Made by a program: the position numbers and the translations under genes. From Rhynchospora pubera (Eukaryota; Streptophyta; Magnoliopsida; Poales; Cyperaceae): a stretch of DNA of 64,000 nucleotides. The notes beneath the pieces were generated by a model that was not told the origin of the DNA, did not search any database, and was given only the letters and a program-made list of their open reading frames with translations. The DNA is taken from assembly GCA_028095005.1 (NCBI GenBank), contig CM051460.1:115107039-115171038 (forward strand). Reading direction: 5' to 3'. This document shows, in pieces, positions 36,839-47,755 of the stretch; position 1 is the first letter of the stretch, and each line of letters starts with the position of its first letter.

Positions 36839-37338
36839 TGAAGGTTTGGGTAGTTAGGACTACTACTACAAACCTATCATACATGAATAATGTAAATCTA
36901 ATTGGGATTAGATTACCGTTTGCGGAAGAATCGAATAAACCAGACTTCGATCTCGTAGGCGATACCGCAAGCCATCGCCGCCACGCAACCGCTGCGCACA
37001 GCCTCTGTCTCTCTCCGTATGCGGCCGATGCACTACGACCTCAAGTTAGGGTCTAGCGCCACCATCCACAATTCCAAGTGCCCGACATGCCGTGCTTCTC
37101 ATTCATGCTTGGAAATCCATCAAGCAAGGGAGGAGAAGGCTCCCTCTCTCTCTCAGATCTCTCTCTAGGGTTCTGGACCTTTGGGGACGGAATCACCAAG
37201 TAACAGAACACTAGATCTGAGTATATAAAGCCTCTGTCGGTTACAGAACCGAACAGACGCATATCTGGTTCCGCGACCCAGCGGGTCGCTGGACCCATCA
37301 GCGGGTCGCTGGCCAGAAATTCTCCGTAAATTCCAACA
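36839..37338 (-). repeat. Right (5') LTR of the LARD-like element
   Basis: 500 bp; I find no difference from the left LTR. The palindrome pair recurs at 37280 and 37300. The adjoining primer-binding site at 36825-36837 sets the element's orientation. Confidence 0.95.
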
Positions 37339-37682
37339 AGAAGCCATGCTTACATTCTACTCAAGTTGTCAAACTGTTACTTACTGATAGGGTAGAATGT
37401 TGGTTTTGATAGCTAATTAATTTATCTGTTGTTGGTTCAATTTTAACTAATAAATAACCATTAGCCAACGAAGCAGAGGAAAGTAGAAAAAAAACTCCAC
37501 TCATAATTGAATTGGAACTTGTGGAATTAAGGATCTGTCTTTTAACTATAGATGATAATGTAATTATCTTATTTGCAAACTTGATTTCACTGATAAGTGG
37601 TAACAGATCAATATCAAGCATACCTCAGCCTCCTCACAAGGCCTTCTACAGCTTTGTGCAATGCTGTTTCTTTCTTTTCCTA

Positions 37683-37703
37683 CCCCCCCCCCCCCCCCCC
37701 CTC
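37683..37703. repeat. Poly-C run, 21 bases
   Basis: An uninterrupted run of 21 C bases followed by TCTTTAATG. Such tracts are rare in AT-rich plant DNA, prone to slippage or sequencing error, and able to form G-quadruplex or i-motif structures. Confidence 0.8.
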
Positions 37704-38087
37704 TTTAATGAAAAAATTGCTTTGTGAACCCATCATTTCATCAATAAAGCACAACCTCTGGAGTGCTTGCTTGCACTGGAGAAATGATTGCGGTAATTGC
37801 AATAAATAAAGTTTAAATCTGTTGCTCACTTAAACAACCAGTTGGATGATCTTCTCCTTGGTTTCTTAGAGCTCTCTAACAAAAAAGAATAATCAAAATC
37901 TGCCAAAAAGAACCCTTTTTTAAACACATTTCACTAGTCTATTGTACAATCGAAGCTAAAAGAGTCATATTATCATGCCAGATTTAAAACTGAAGAAGAT
38001 CTAGTTTTTGTACACTACTTGACTGCTTGTTCTTCGAGTGATCAGATCTGGTAATCTAATCCTTACTTCTATATGCTGCCTTTACCA

Positions 38088-40373
38088 TCAGAAAGCTAAA
38101 ATCTGAGCTTTGCTTACAGCTCCTAGCAAGTATGGTATTATAGCTATGGATGACATCAGCAAGGAAATCTGCATTATAAGAGGGAGAGGGTAACAAAGAC
38201 ATTATTACTGGCTTTGATGAGAAAACTGAGCTAGAACATGACCTTAGGGGGACTGGATCTACTATGAACATAGACATATATTAAAATGAACAATTATTTA
38301 TATTATTAATATAAAAAATAAAAATATTTCTATCTATATTATTAACTACATAACTGCCCCCTTTATGAAAGTGACACTGTAAAAAATGAAAACAAAAATA
38401 AATAGGGTACAGATATTTACCAAAAGAAGAATGCTCAGAAAGCTCCAAATTGGCCATAATGCATACAATAACCTACAGTAAACAAATAAGATAGTACTGA
38501 ATAAAACGGTAAAAAAGAAAAAACAAAAGGGAAATTCAGCCTGGGTGCAAATAAACTATAAGTGACTAAAGAATGCTAACTAAACCATACATATTCAATA
38601 TATTGCTCAACTTACAGACAAAATGTAGAAATCCCCATTAGAACAAGGGATCGTGTAATCTTCAGAAAGATTTCAGGCTTCTCTCTCATTAATTCAGGTG
38701 CTTCTATATTAGGTAGCTCATGTTTTTCATGAAATTTCGGTCTGGAACTTGAGGAAAGTACCGAATAAAGGATAAAGCCAACATTAAATGAGGCACCGAA
38801 TAGCCCAAGCAACACAGCTCTCCTAGAAGAATTCAGAATAATGAGATATTATCAAGCAAAGTAAAAAGTAAAAACATGAAACTTGGAATTTTTCTATGTA
38901 CTGATATATTGCGAGTAAAAGAAGTAATTATTTAATGCTAATCCGTCTTTATAAAATGGAATAAGTCATCCTTGCCATGGAATTTACGGATATAAGTTTC
39001 CTAAACACTTAGGGCTGTCAAACGTTGAAACGAAACACGGAACAGGCCTGTTCCGTTTCCGTTCCGTTTCAGCCAACGTAACTGAAATTAATTCCGTTTA
39101 ACGTTCCGTTTCGTCAAACGTAACACATTTCCATTCCGTTTAACGTTCCGTCCATCATTTATCATTGATTTCAGCGGAATTCCATTTTTCGTTTCAGTAA
39201 CGTTTATAAATTTCAGTTCCGTTTCCGTTCCATTTTCAGAAACAAAACTGAAATCTCTACCGTTTAACGTTTCGTTTCGACGGAACGGAACGAAAAACGG
39301 TGGCGGAACGAAATACTGACAGGTTTATAAACACTTGCCTAGCTTGACAGAAATTCTCTGTAGAGAATAGATGTATTCATTGCCGTTGTATTTGATGCAT
39401 TCAGCGTTCTAGTGTCAAATGCACATTACACAATGAATATGCTAAATACATTTGTATAGAGTGGATCGATACTTCTCCTATTTAAGAAACACCAATGTAA
39501 CATATTATTACCATGAATCAATAAACTAGTGAATACTGAATACATGCCATTCAATCTCTTTCCTCTCTCTTTTCCTCTTCCCTCTCCTTAACTATCATTT
39601 ATATGGTATCCTTAAAATATATTATTCTTTGTAACAAAATATTTAACCACGTTTTTCACATTTAATTAGAAGGCTTATAAACTCAAGACTTTCAGTACTA
39701 CTCTTGTACCTAACATTTGGAATTTGCACAAATTACAGTCGATGCAAGTTTTTATCACAATGTCAATCTCATCATATAGATAATTCAAACTAAACCTGCA
39801 AGTGCAGTGTTCTTGCCAAGTTTAGTTAGCTGCCATAGTACTTTAAATAAATTGCAGCCTACATGTGACATTCCAGAAAAAAAAAGAGGTATTTTCATTT
39901 ATTATTTACCGTTTGGTACAATTAAATAAAACCTAGTTACATTAGACGCAAGGGTGGTTGTTGTTATCCAGTTAATTTTACAATGGTTGTTGACTTTTTA
40001 TTGATCAATAAGTAAATTCAAATTTGTTAGAAGTCAAGCTTCTTTGATTATTTGGCAATAATTTTCCAAAATTATATAAATTATTGCTAAATTGGGCTGA
40101 ATCGAACAACTACAATTTCCAAAGAACAATAATTTAATTAAAATGTATAAACCACAGAACTTACCTATGAATCCTTGGGTCCCAGAGCAAAATTGACACC
40201 AAATTTGTCTGGCAATCACCCAAATATATGATGAAAATGGCAAGGGCGACCCAAAGCAAATCCTCTATGGCTTCTTTCGTTGTTTGTGCTTTCCTTATCA
40301 CTACCAAGCTCGCCAAAGAATGGTACTCTGCTTCCAAACATTCGCTCAATCCTTCTCTGTGTCGTAGCCGCAT
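38088..40373 (-). CDS. Small four-helix membrane protein, TMEM128-like, 182 aa
   Basis: Four exons on the minus strand: 40373-40165, 38822-38616, 38472-38421 and 38168-38088 (549 nt). All introns are GT-AG and every phase matches. The ATG at 40373 has an in-frame stop four codons upstream. Predicted membrane segments lie at about residues 38-51 (LLWVALAIFIIYLG), 72-92 (AVLLGLFGASFNVGFILYSV), 126-143 and 146-172. The two short last exons continue the hydrophobic run (LLLYALWPIWSFL, then LLMSSIAIIPYLLGAV), strong support for the model. Length and the helix number resemble the TMEM128 family; that name is an inference, and a plant-specific membrane protein is the alternative. Function unknown. 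Intron 1 (1.34 kb) holds a hAT MITE. Confidence 0.75.
39010..39327. mobile_element. 318-bp hAT MITE in intron 1 of the membrane-protein gene
   Basis: Ends TAGGGCTGTCAAACG and TAAACCTGTCAGT, with a perfect 8-bp duplication TAAACACT at 39002-39009 and 39328-39335. Interior filled with GTTCCGTTT/AACGTTCCGT words. Confidence 0.92.
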
Positions 40374-40877
40374 CTTCACAAGTCAGCACTTAAGCACAAA
40401 AGACTTGACAAACAGAAGTTATGGCAGAGAAGTACTGAGTGTTACATGAGAAATTGAGAATGTAGAAAAGGAATTAGTTATTGTTTAGAGAAGAGAGGAG
40501 ACGCAAATATGCAATTGCCTCCAAGTATGGAAGAAGAACAAGCTTCGATGCTTCAAATCGGAGGAAGTATTCGATATTGGCAATTGGTGTAAGTGTAACG
40601 CACAAGTAACGGTCGTTTCTTCTTCTTTACGACTGATCTTTTGTGGCAGGTTTTCTTGTATATTCACAGAGTAGAAGATGCAGTGCAATATGAACTGTTT
40701 ATGCTATTATTATTTGAAATATGAATTGTTGGAAATTTGGCGGCTGATTTTATATTATTATTATTATTATCGCTACAAAGCTCAAGACTCCACATCTTTG
40801 TTTATTTTTTCTTATTTTTTAACCTGACATAGAACTAAATTCTAAGGAGAAAAGTCCACAGCTCCAGGCGCCACGAC

Positions 40878-41193
40878 TAGACCTGTCAAACATGAAACGT
40901 TTTAACGTTTCCGTTTCTGTTCCGCCGAAACGGAACGTTAAATGAAAGCTGAAATGGGTTCCGTTTTCAGAAACGGAACGGAAACGGAATCAAAATTTGT
41001 TAACGTAAATGAAACGGAACACGGAAATGAGTTGAAATCAATAGGAAATTGAGGCGGAACGTTAAACGGAACAAAAATTTGTTACGTTTGCCGAAACGGA
41101 ACGGAAATGAAACAGCCATTTCGTTCCGTTACCGAAACGGAACGGAAACGGAAATGCCTGTTCCGTTTCCACCTCTAACGTTTGACAGGTCTA
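40878..41193. mobile_element. 316-bp hAT MITE, same family
   Basis: Inverted ends TAGACCTGTCAAAC, perfect 14 bp on both sides, and an 8-bp duplication GCCACGAC at 40870-40877 and 41194-41201. Lies about 500 bp upstream of the membrane-protein start codon. Confidence 0.95.
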
Positions 41194-41292
41194 GCCACGA
41201 CTATAGCCGTTGAAATTACTACTATTATTTTTATAAATTATTCTACTAAATTTTTTTATTAATAAATCACTAATTAATAAAAGGAAACCACT

Positions 41293-41560
41293 ATCTACCA
41301 TCATTTCACACGTCATCCCGTGCGGCCGTGTCATCGCATTTGTATTTGTTCACTTATTCATTTATATGTTGAGTTTGTTTACCTATGCGTTTACTTTATT
41401 CAAATATGAGTAAAATTTTTTTTATTGTTGTTCAGATTTTTATATGCATATTCAATTTAATTTTATTGAACTTATTTATTTGTATGTATTTATTTTTATT
41501 ACTTAAATATTTATTTTGTATATTTTATATGTTCATTTTGTTCACGTGCGATGGTAGAAT
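41293..41560. mobile_element. Probable GTTCAC-rich foldback, diverged
   Basis: Left CTACCATC...TTGTTCAC and right GTTCATTTTGTTCACGTGCG followed by GATGGTAG are roughly inverted, similar to the element at 6943-7220. The next hAT MITE has inserted at its right edge. Borders are approximate. Confidence 0.4.
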
Positions 41561-41566
41561 TGTAGT

Positions 41567-41889
41567 TAGACCTGTCAAACGTGAAAACAGAATGCGGAAA
41601 TGAGCTGTTCCGCTTCCGTTCCGTTCCAGACGACGAAACAGAAATCTATTCCATTTCCGTTTCTTTTCGTCAACAAAATATATTTCTGTTCCGTTTAACG
41701 TTCCGTCCTCCATTTTCTATTGATTTCAGCACATTTCTGTTCATTTTCGTGTTTCGTTTATGTTTCGTTCATTTTCTTCATTTTCATTTCCGTTTCATTT
41801 TTAGAAACGAAAATAATTTTTTTATTTCGTTTAACGTTCCGTTCGGACGGAACGGAAACGTTCGAAACGGTGAAACATTGACTGGCCTA
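41567..41889. mobile_element. 323-bp hAT MITE, same family
   Basis: Ends TAGACCTGTCAAACG and TAGGCCAGTCAAT, with an 8-bp duplication ATTGTAGT at 41559-41566 and 41890-41897. It ends about 40 bp before the left border of segmental-duplication copy 1. Confidence 0.92.
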
Positions 41890-42383
41890 ATTGTAGTTAC
41901 CATTCTGATTAAACGTGGACCATGTGTCAGATGATTACAGCCCATTTTATCAAAAAAGAGCCCAAAATGGGGCTGAAATTGGGCCTCAATGGAAAGTAGA
42001 GTAAACGTGGACCATGTTGGAGCAATCCTGGTGGCGCGCGACATATGATACAGCGCATCTACGAACCGTCTGATCTTGATCGGAAGAAATCAATCAAGAT
42101 TACATGCACGGGCTTCTTTATCCATGTGATCTTGATCACACGGCCAGGAGCCGTTGGATGCATCAACTCCCCAAACCCTTCGCCTCTCTCTCTAGTCTCT
42201 ACGACTAAACCAGACGAGGTCGCGCGCGCGACAGAGAAGAGAAGTGATGCTTCGTTCTTTAAGTAGGCGTGCTTCGCCTCTTCACACCTCTCTCCTCTCT
42301 CACCTCACTCATCAGGTCTGAACTACTCTTCTAATTTCTCTACTTTTTAAATTCTCAAAGAAGCTTTATCTGATTTTTGCGAA

Positions 42384-45300
42384 ATGCAAACTGGTCCATA
42401 CATACGAGCGCAGAGAGCAATCCATGATCGGAACAAGAAGGCCATGGAGCTGGTGGCAAAGGGATGGAGCGCTCTCCAAGAGGTCGATCGGGTGATCGAC
42501 TACGCCGACCGCAACGACACCCGCCTCATCCCTCTTCTTCGTGTATTGCCTCCTTTCTTTTATCTTCTTATTTGTTGAATTGTTATGTTGCCAAAGTGTA
42601 GTTTTGTTTTATTTTGGGATGTAAAATTTGTTTAAATAGGGGGCGAAGGAGAACTTTGAGTTGGCGCTGGAGGTGGATAACATGAATACTCATGCCAGAT
42701 ATTGGCTTGCCAGGATGCATTTCAAGTACCATGTCCCTGGTGCTTGTAAAGCCATGTATGGTACCATTTTTTGAATTTTTTTTTAAATTTTTACCTTGAT
42801 TTTTGTATGTATTGCACAATGACACCCTTCTAATATTACCATGTCCTCAGTTGATGCAAATGTATGCATCTGTTATATGACAATGGTCCCTTTTCTTGGT
42901 GGTAACTGGCAAGGCAATTAAACAGTCTGGTTGTAAGTTGTAACATGCCATTGGAACAACTATAGGGCTATTTTCCCTAAACTATTGTCCAATTGGTGTC
43001 AATTAATCAACATTCATCTATCCAATTAAAAGTTAAAGGGGAAAACCAAAACATGCATGGAGTCACTAATATAGGCCAGTCGAAACTCGAAACATGTCCG
43101 AGCTGGTGTCATGCAACTGAGCGAGATTTCTTCTCCGCACGTTTATCATATATTTTGAAGCCTTTTTTTTGTGCAGTTGAACATATTTTAACTTAAATAT
43201 CCCTTTGATATGCAATAAACCCTCAGAATTATCGCATTGCTCATGGAAATCAATTTTGATGAGTGTATCCTTAGTTGAGCACCAGATTAGCCAAGAAAAA
43301 TGTATTATGTGGGCCTAAAATAATCACACTTACTATCTTATCAACTTTTAGTAAAATGTCACTGATCTGCATATACTAAGTCTAGTCTTACTAAATTTGC
43401 GGATGTGTAGTGGAGCTGCTTTGCTAATAGAAGCTGCGAACATGGGGGATGCAGATGCACAATACGAGCTCGGCTGTAAATTAAGAGTTGACGTGAGACT
43501 TTTTGCCAATCGTATAAGTACTGTAATTTGCTTGCTAGTTTATGCTAACATCAACATACAGAGTTCTTAAGTGCCTTTCACCAGAAATTTTAATCTTGGA
43601 CTATCAAAATCATTATACTTTTCTTTAATATTTGGTCAACATCACAAATTTGTACCAGGCGTTGGATTTGATTGATCTGCTATTGAATCTGATTAATACT
43701 TATTTCTCAAATTATTGAACAGACAGAAATTTTATACTCCAAATTAATCAATCAAATGATTTGTCCCTGTCATGCAATTAAGCTTCAATTTAGAAAAGTT
43801 GAGATTAAGTTGGAAGATCAGGGAGAAATAACACAGACATAAGGTAATGATAAAGGGTAAAATTGCTGTTTGGTCAATTTGATTTCCAAATGGTTCAGGG
43901 ACCCAAAACATTCTGATTTCCAAATGGTTCAGGGACCCAAAACATAAGATGTTTGGCATTCATACATTACCTGAAGAAAAAAATAACCCAATCCAAGATT
44001 ATGATCTTTTATACCATACAAGCAGTATGTTCTGTGTTGAGTTGTAGTGTTTCTAGCAACTAATGAAAAGCTAAACTTTTATTGATGTCAATTCTTAGTT
44101 GTTTTTGAAACTTGTTGTTTATACTTCTCTTTTCATGTAGAATGAACATGTGCAATCGGATCAACAGGCTTTCTATTATTTGGAGAAAGCAGTAGACCAG
44201 GTTGGTAGGTTTTCCATTTCCTCTAATATTTTCAGCCTCAATTCTTCTGCAAATAAAAGAGATTCCTACAATTTCATTTTAGTTCCCTAATATGTCCATG
44301 ATTTTTGGTATTCACAAGAAAATATTTTTTGTATTTGGTAAGGCATAATTTATCTTTTGGTTCCTTTTTGTCTCTGTGTAAAAACCATTTTCGCTTCAAA
44401 GTTTATTAAATAGTTGCTTTAATACAAAGTTGCAGAAATTAAACAGAACAAAATTAGTCAGAGAGATGAAAATTAGTCTCTGAGAAACTGATATGGAGGA
44501 GAAAATAATTCCAGAAACAGCCATATTAATGCTGATAGAGAGTGGGCTTTGGCAAAGTTGTTTCATTACTTCTCAAATAAATTCCAATCCGAAATATTTT
44601 CTCTTTTGCTAGTTGCATCCAGGTGCTTTATATCTGCTTGGTGCAGTGTACTTGGCTGGGGATTGTGTGAAGAAAGATGTCACGTCAGCCATGTGGTGTT
44701 TTCATCGAGCTTCCGAAAAGGTTTTTTCATCTGAAATTTTGTTTTTTCTCTATCCGGTCCTTTGAAGGTTTTGTTTTACATTAATCAAGGGAGTTATAGT
44801 ATTTCAATTTTTTACGGGTTACAATTTTTTGTATAGAACAATCCAAAACTAGTACCAAACCCTGCTTGGGTCGGCAGGTATGAAAGGGGTTCAAGACAAT
44901 GAACTATTTCTTGTATCATGTATCACTAAATCTGCTCTTCTTTTTTTAAAAAAAAAATCAGGGACATGCTGGAGCTGCGATTGCTTGTGGATCGCTTCTT
45001 CTTAAAGGCATTTAACCTGTGATTTAATAGTTTATTTTATCCATAATTTTTGCAGTCTTCTGGTTATACCAAAATTTACTGTGTTTGCAAGGCTCGTTCT
45101 GTCATATTGGCTAATCCAATTTACAATTTTTTCTAGAGAATTTAGGGATAGTGATATCAAAAAAAATCTTTTATCCACCCCTCTGAGTTCTATATATAGG
45201 AGTTACCTTTTCCTTTGTGAAAATAGAATTAGATCAGATAGGGACTAGAGAGAATAGGATTGTGCTTTTCAATATATCAGGAAGTAACATTATTTAGTGA

Positions 45301-45608
45301 TCATACACCGTTTGTCCTTTTAGAGCTGACTGCGGTTCAAGTCAAAGGAAGTTACAATTTACACCTTAATATGATGATGTTTTAAGATGTTTCTCATCAT
45401 TGACTAATATATGGCAGGTGTGGAGATTCCAGAAGTTGTAACAAGATTTAGTACAACTGGAAAGCTACGAAAGAAAGGAGGAAATATTAAACAAGATTTG
45501 CTGAAGCTGGCAAAGGAGAAGTTTCAAATTGCTGCTGAGGCAGGCAACGACCTTGGTTTTCGGTGGTTGAAGCATCTTTCAGATGAGATGGGGAGAAAGG
45601 AGTTCTAA
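42384..45608 (+). CDS. SEL1/HCP-like repeat protein, copy 1, 253 aa
   Basis: Seven exons: 42384-42542, 42640-42755, 43411-43492, 44141-44200, 44613-44720, 44962-45007 and 45418-45608 (762 nt). All phases agree. Intron 6 appears to use a GC donor (AAAG|GCATTT); the others are GT-AG. The N-terminus (RAQRAIHDRNKKAMELVAKG) is helical and charged. TPR/SEL1 helices follow: ENFELALEVDNMNTHARYWL, then GAALLIEAANMGDADAQYEL, QAFYYLEKAV, HPGALYLLGAVYLAG, SAMWCFHRASEKGHAGAAI and EKFQIAAEAGNDLGFRWLKH. I recall a similar single-copy plant HCP-like protein, but no biochemical role is known to me. SEL1 repeats usually form protein-binding superhelices. Leader and promoter are shared with copy 2. Stop differs: copy 1 ends EMGRKEF. 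Confidence 0.92.
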
Positions 45609-46908
45609 CAAAGATAAATGGGATGGAATTTGATCGCAGTGAGCGACATGAGCTCGTTATGGAGTAGTCCAGAAGAGAGTAAAATTTATTTGATAGGAAG
45701 TTGAGTTTTACAATTTTCTTTTCTTATTAATTGAAAAATCATGCGGGTAGGATTTATGTTCTTTGTTTGCGTAAATTAATAGCGTAATGATGATATAGGT
45801 GACAATTATGCCCAAAAAACGAGCCATTTTTTTGGGTATTGTAAAATAAAGTATTGTGCATAATGATGTGTTGCGGTGGGTAACAAGTCCTTTCGGTTTC
45901 AACCATAAAAGATAGCCATGAAAGATATCATGAATTCCCTTGTAAAATGGCTTATCAAATAAAAATTTTCTCATATAAAATGGCATCGATATTGACCATA
46001 TCCCTATTTTATGGAAATTGATTAGTGCCATCTCACTCCGCGCCATCGCGCTGCATAGCGCCTCAGCAAAGGTCAAAGCAGCGCTCTATCCCCTCTACTC
46101 ACCCAGTGCGTATTTTTTGTCCATTTCTTTATTATAAGTGTTCATTTTATTAGGTACAAATGTTCACTTTGTAGTAAATTGTTCACTATTTTATAAGTGT
46201 TCGCTAGACCAAATATATTCATTTTGATTTTTTTTTGTCAAAAGTTCAGTTTGGTCAATACAAATGTTCAGTTAATTGAGTATAACGATTCAGTTAGTTG
46301 CATCAGAAAATGTAAATGTTATGAGCAAACATGTTTATTTTATTAAGTATAAATGTTTAGTTTAGTAAGTATGAATGTTCAGTTTAATGAGTATAAATGT
46401 TCAGTTATTTAAATATAAATGTTCATTTAGTTGCAACAGAAATATAATTGTTATAAGAAAAAAAACCAAGCGAAGGGGTCACGAACCGGACAAAAAACAC
46501 ATGAAAAAATTAGAATTAGAAATGAACCGATCTGGTTCAAATTATTTTTTTCCGATTCTACCCGTGCTTTCTAGCGCACCTCTTGACCACGCGCTTCTCT
46601 GACTCTAGTGCGATTCTGGCGCATTATACTGAACATTTCTTATCATTAACTAAACATTTGTAACATATAGCAGCGTTGGCGCGAATGATTATTCTGCCGA
46701 TGACACTTATAATAGTGTTATTTTATCAGTTAACAATATTCTTATAAGAGTAGTTTAGAAGTTTTTTATTAAACTGTGAAATAACAAAAAGAAAGCAGTT
46801 ATTAAGTTATATCATTCTAAACTTGCCTCGTGCACAAAATAAACAACTAGTAAGCAGATATGTTGCCAATAATTTTACATTTCAGCATACGAGTTTCCAA
46901 AAAATTAT
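45609..46908. other. 3' flank of SEL1 copy 1 with TGTTCA-rich periodic stretch
   Basis: 45609-45720 is probably the 3' UTR. From 46136 to 46440 the words AAATGTTCA, GTTCAGTTTA and AGTATAAATG recur at irregular short intervals, like a decayed tandem repeat. The unoccupied hAT target CGCATTAT lies at 46620-46627. Confidence 0.6.
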
Positions 46909-47755
46909 TCAATTCTTTTGGGAAAATCGCTTCGCTTTTTCCTCTTCTCTTCTTCTTTTGTTAAGGTTGGTTAGGAATTTACGACTTTCCTCGTCTTCAG
47001 TTTCCCTCTTTCTTGCACAACGGGGGCACCAGTTGTATGCACTACCAGCGGCAGCAGTTAGCATCCCCAAACCAAACATTGTCAAAAATGTAATAGACTC
47101 CAACATCGGAAATTTTGAATCCGGGTCTGCAAAGTAAATTGAGTTAAGATAATATTAGTGCATGTACGCTTGAAAGTAAAAATCTAATTTACAGTTGTTC
47201 TAATATATTGCTTGTATGTACACAATTACTCTTCTTCTCCTTGATTCTCTTCCAAGAGCACAGTTTGTTACTCCTGGGCATGATCGATATATTCAGAATC
47301 AGACCTTCAGAGTTTTAACCTGGATAGTTGACATATAAAATGAACAAAGTTTAAGGTTATTAATAGAATGGCTTTACTCAACAATTACTATATTAATCCT
47401 TAACGCTGTTGCAATAAGAATATATTATCATGATAAAAAATTGATTCATTTAGTCAACGGATTAGGATTATATTCCTTCTTAAGTTATTATATACCTACT
47501 GGTTTCTGCAAAATATTATACCCTATATCTTCTCCTTTAATTTCAAGAGATCAGGTGGGATATTTAAGAAAGAATGTCAAAATACTTAGCAAAACCTAAC
47601 TAACACAAAATCCAGAGAATTTATCAAAAAAAAATTTTCATGGAAAAAGCAAAACAATGAATTACAAAGCTGGAAAAAGAGAAGGCTCAAAGACTTTGGT
47701 GAAGAAAGTGCCAAGCTTACCAGAGAGATTTTCGTCTTCAATATGAGACAAAAAA
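46909..47755 (-). CDS. Possible small membrane-anchored CPxC protein, 3' exons, copy 1
   Basis: The exon 47126-46909 reads DPDSKFPMLESITFLTMFGL, then GMLTAAAGSAYNWCPRC and a long charged tail ending KRFSQKN-stop. An acceptor (TTTGCAG) precedes it. A compatible upstream exon at 47755-47721 (HIEDENLS) ends at a GTAAGC donor in the right phase. A first exon at 48478-48459 (MCQNIH plus two bases, donor GTAAGG) would complete a 90-residue frame; this exon is speculative. Layout: one hydrophobic helix, a C-P-R-C pair and a basic coiled tail. Both duplicate copies keep the 65 residues after the internal Met unchanged. An opposite-strand frame overlaps and cannot be fully excluded. Confidence 0.35.

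Larger units (their letters stand above)
30086..37338 (-). mobile_element. 7,253-bp non-coding LTR retrotransposon derivative (LARD-like), very young
   Basis: Two 500-bp LTRs in which I see no difference, with a perfect 5-bp target duplication AGAAG (30081-30085 and 37339-37343). Read on the minus strand, the LTR starts TGTTGGAATT and ends AACCTTCA. A primer-binding site TGGTATCAGAGCC (36837-36825) follows the 5' LTR after one base. A purine tract TCCGAGAGGGAGA (30598-30586) precedes the 3' LTR. The 6.25-kb interior has no frame above about 100 codons on either strand and no gag or pol motif. It must have been mobilised by another element's proteins. It carries the phased palindrome clusters listed separately. 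Confidence 0.95.

Noticed and set aside
45708..46076. 122-codon minus-strand frame (MTFAEALCSAMARSEMALIN...)
   Set aside because: In the other duplicate (57567-57937) the frame is shifted by a T-run length change, so it is not under coding constraint; it lies in the SEL1 3' flank.
46823..47137. 104-codon plus-strand frame opposite the CPxC exon
   Set aside because: Its composition (Ser/Leu runs) is what the reverse of a Lys/Glu-rich tail gives; the minus strand has splice sites and a sensible protein layout.
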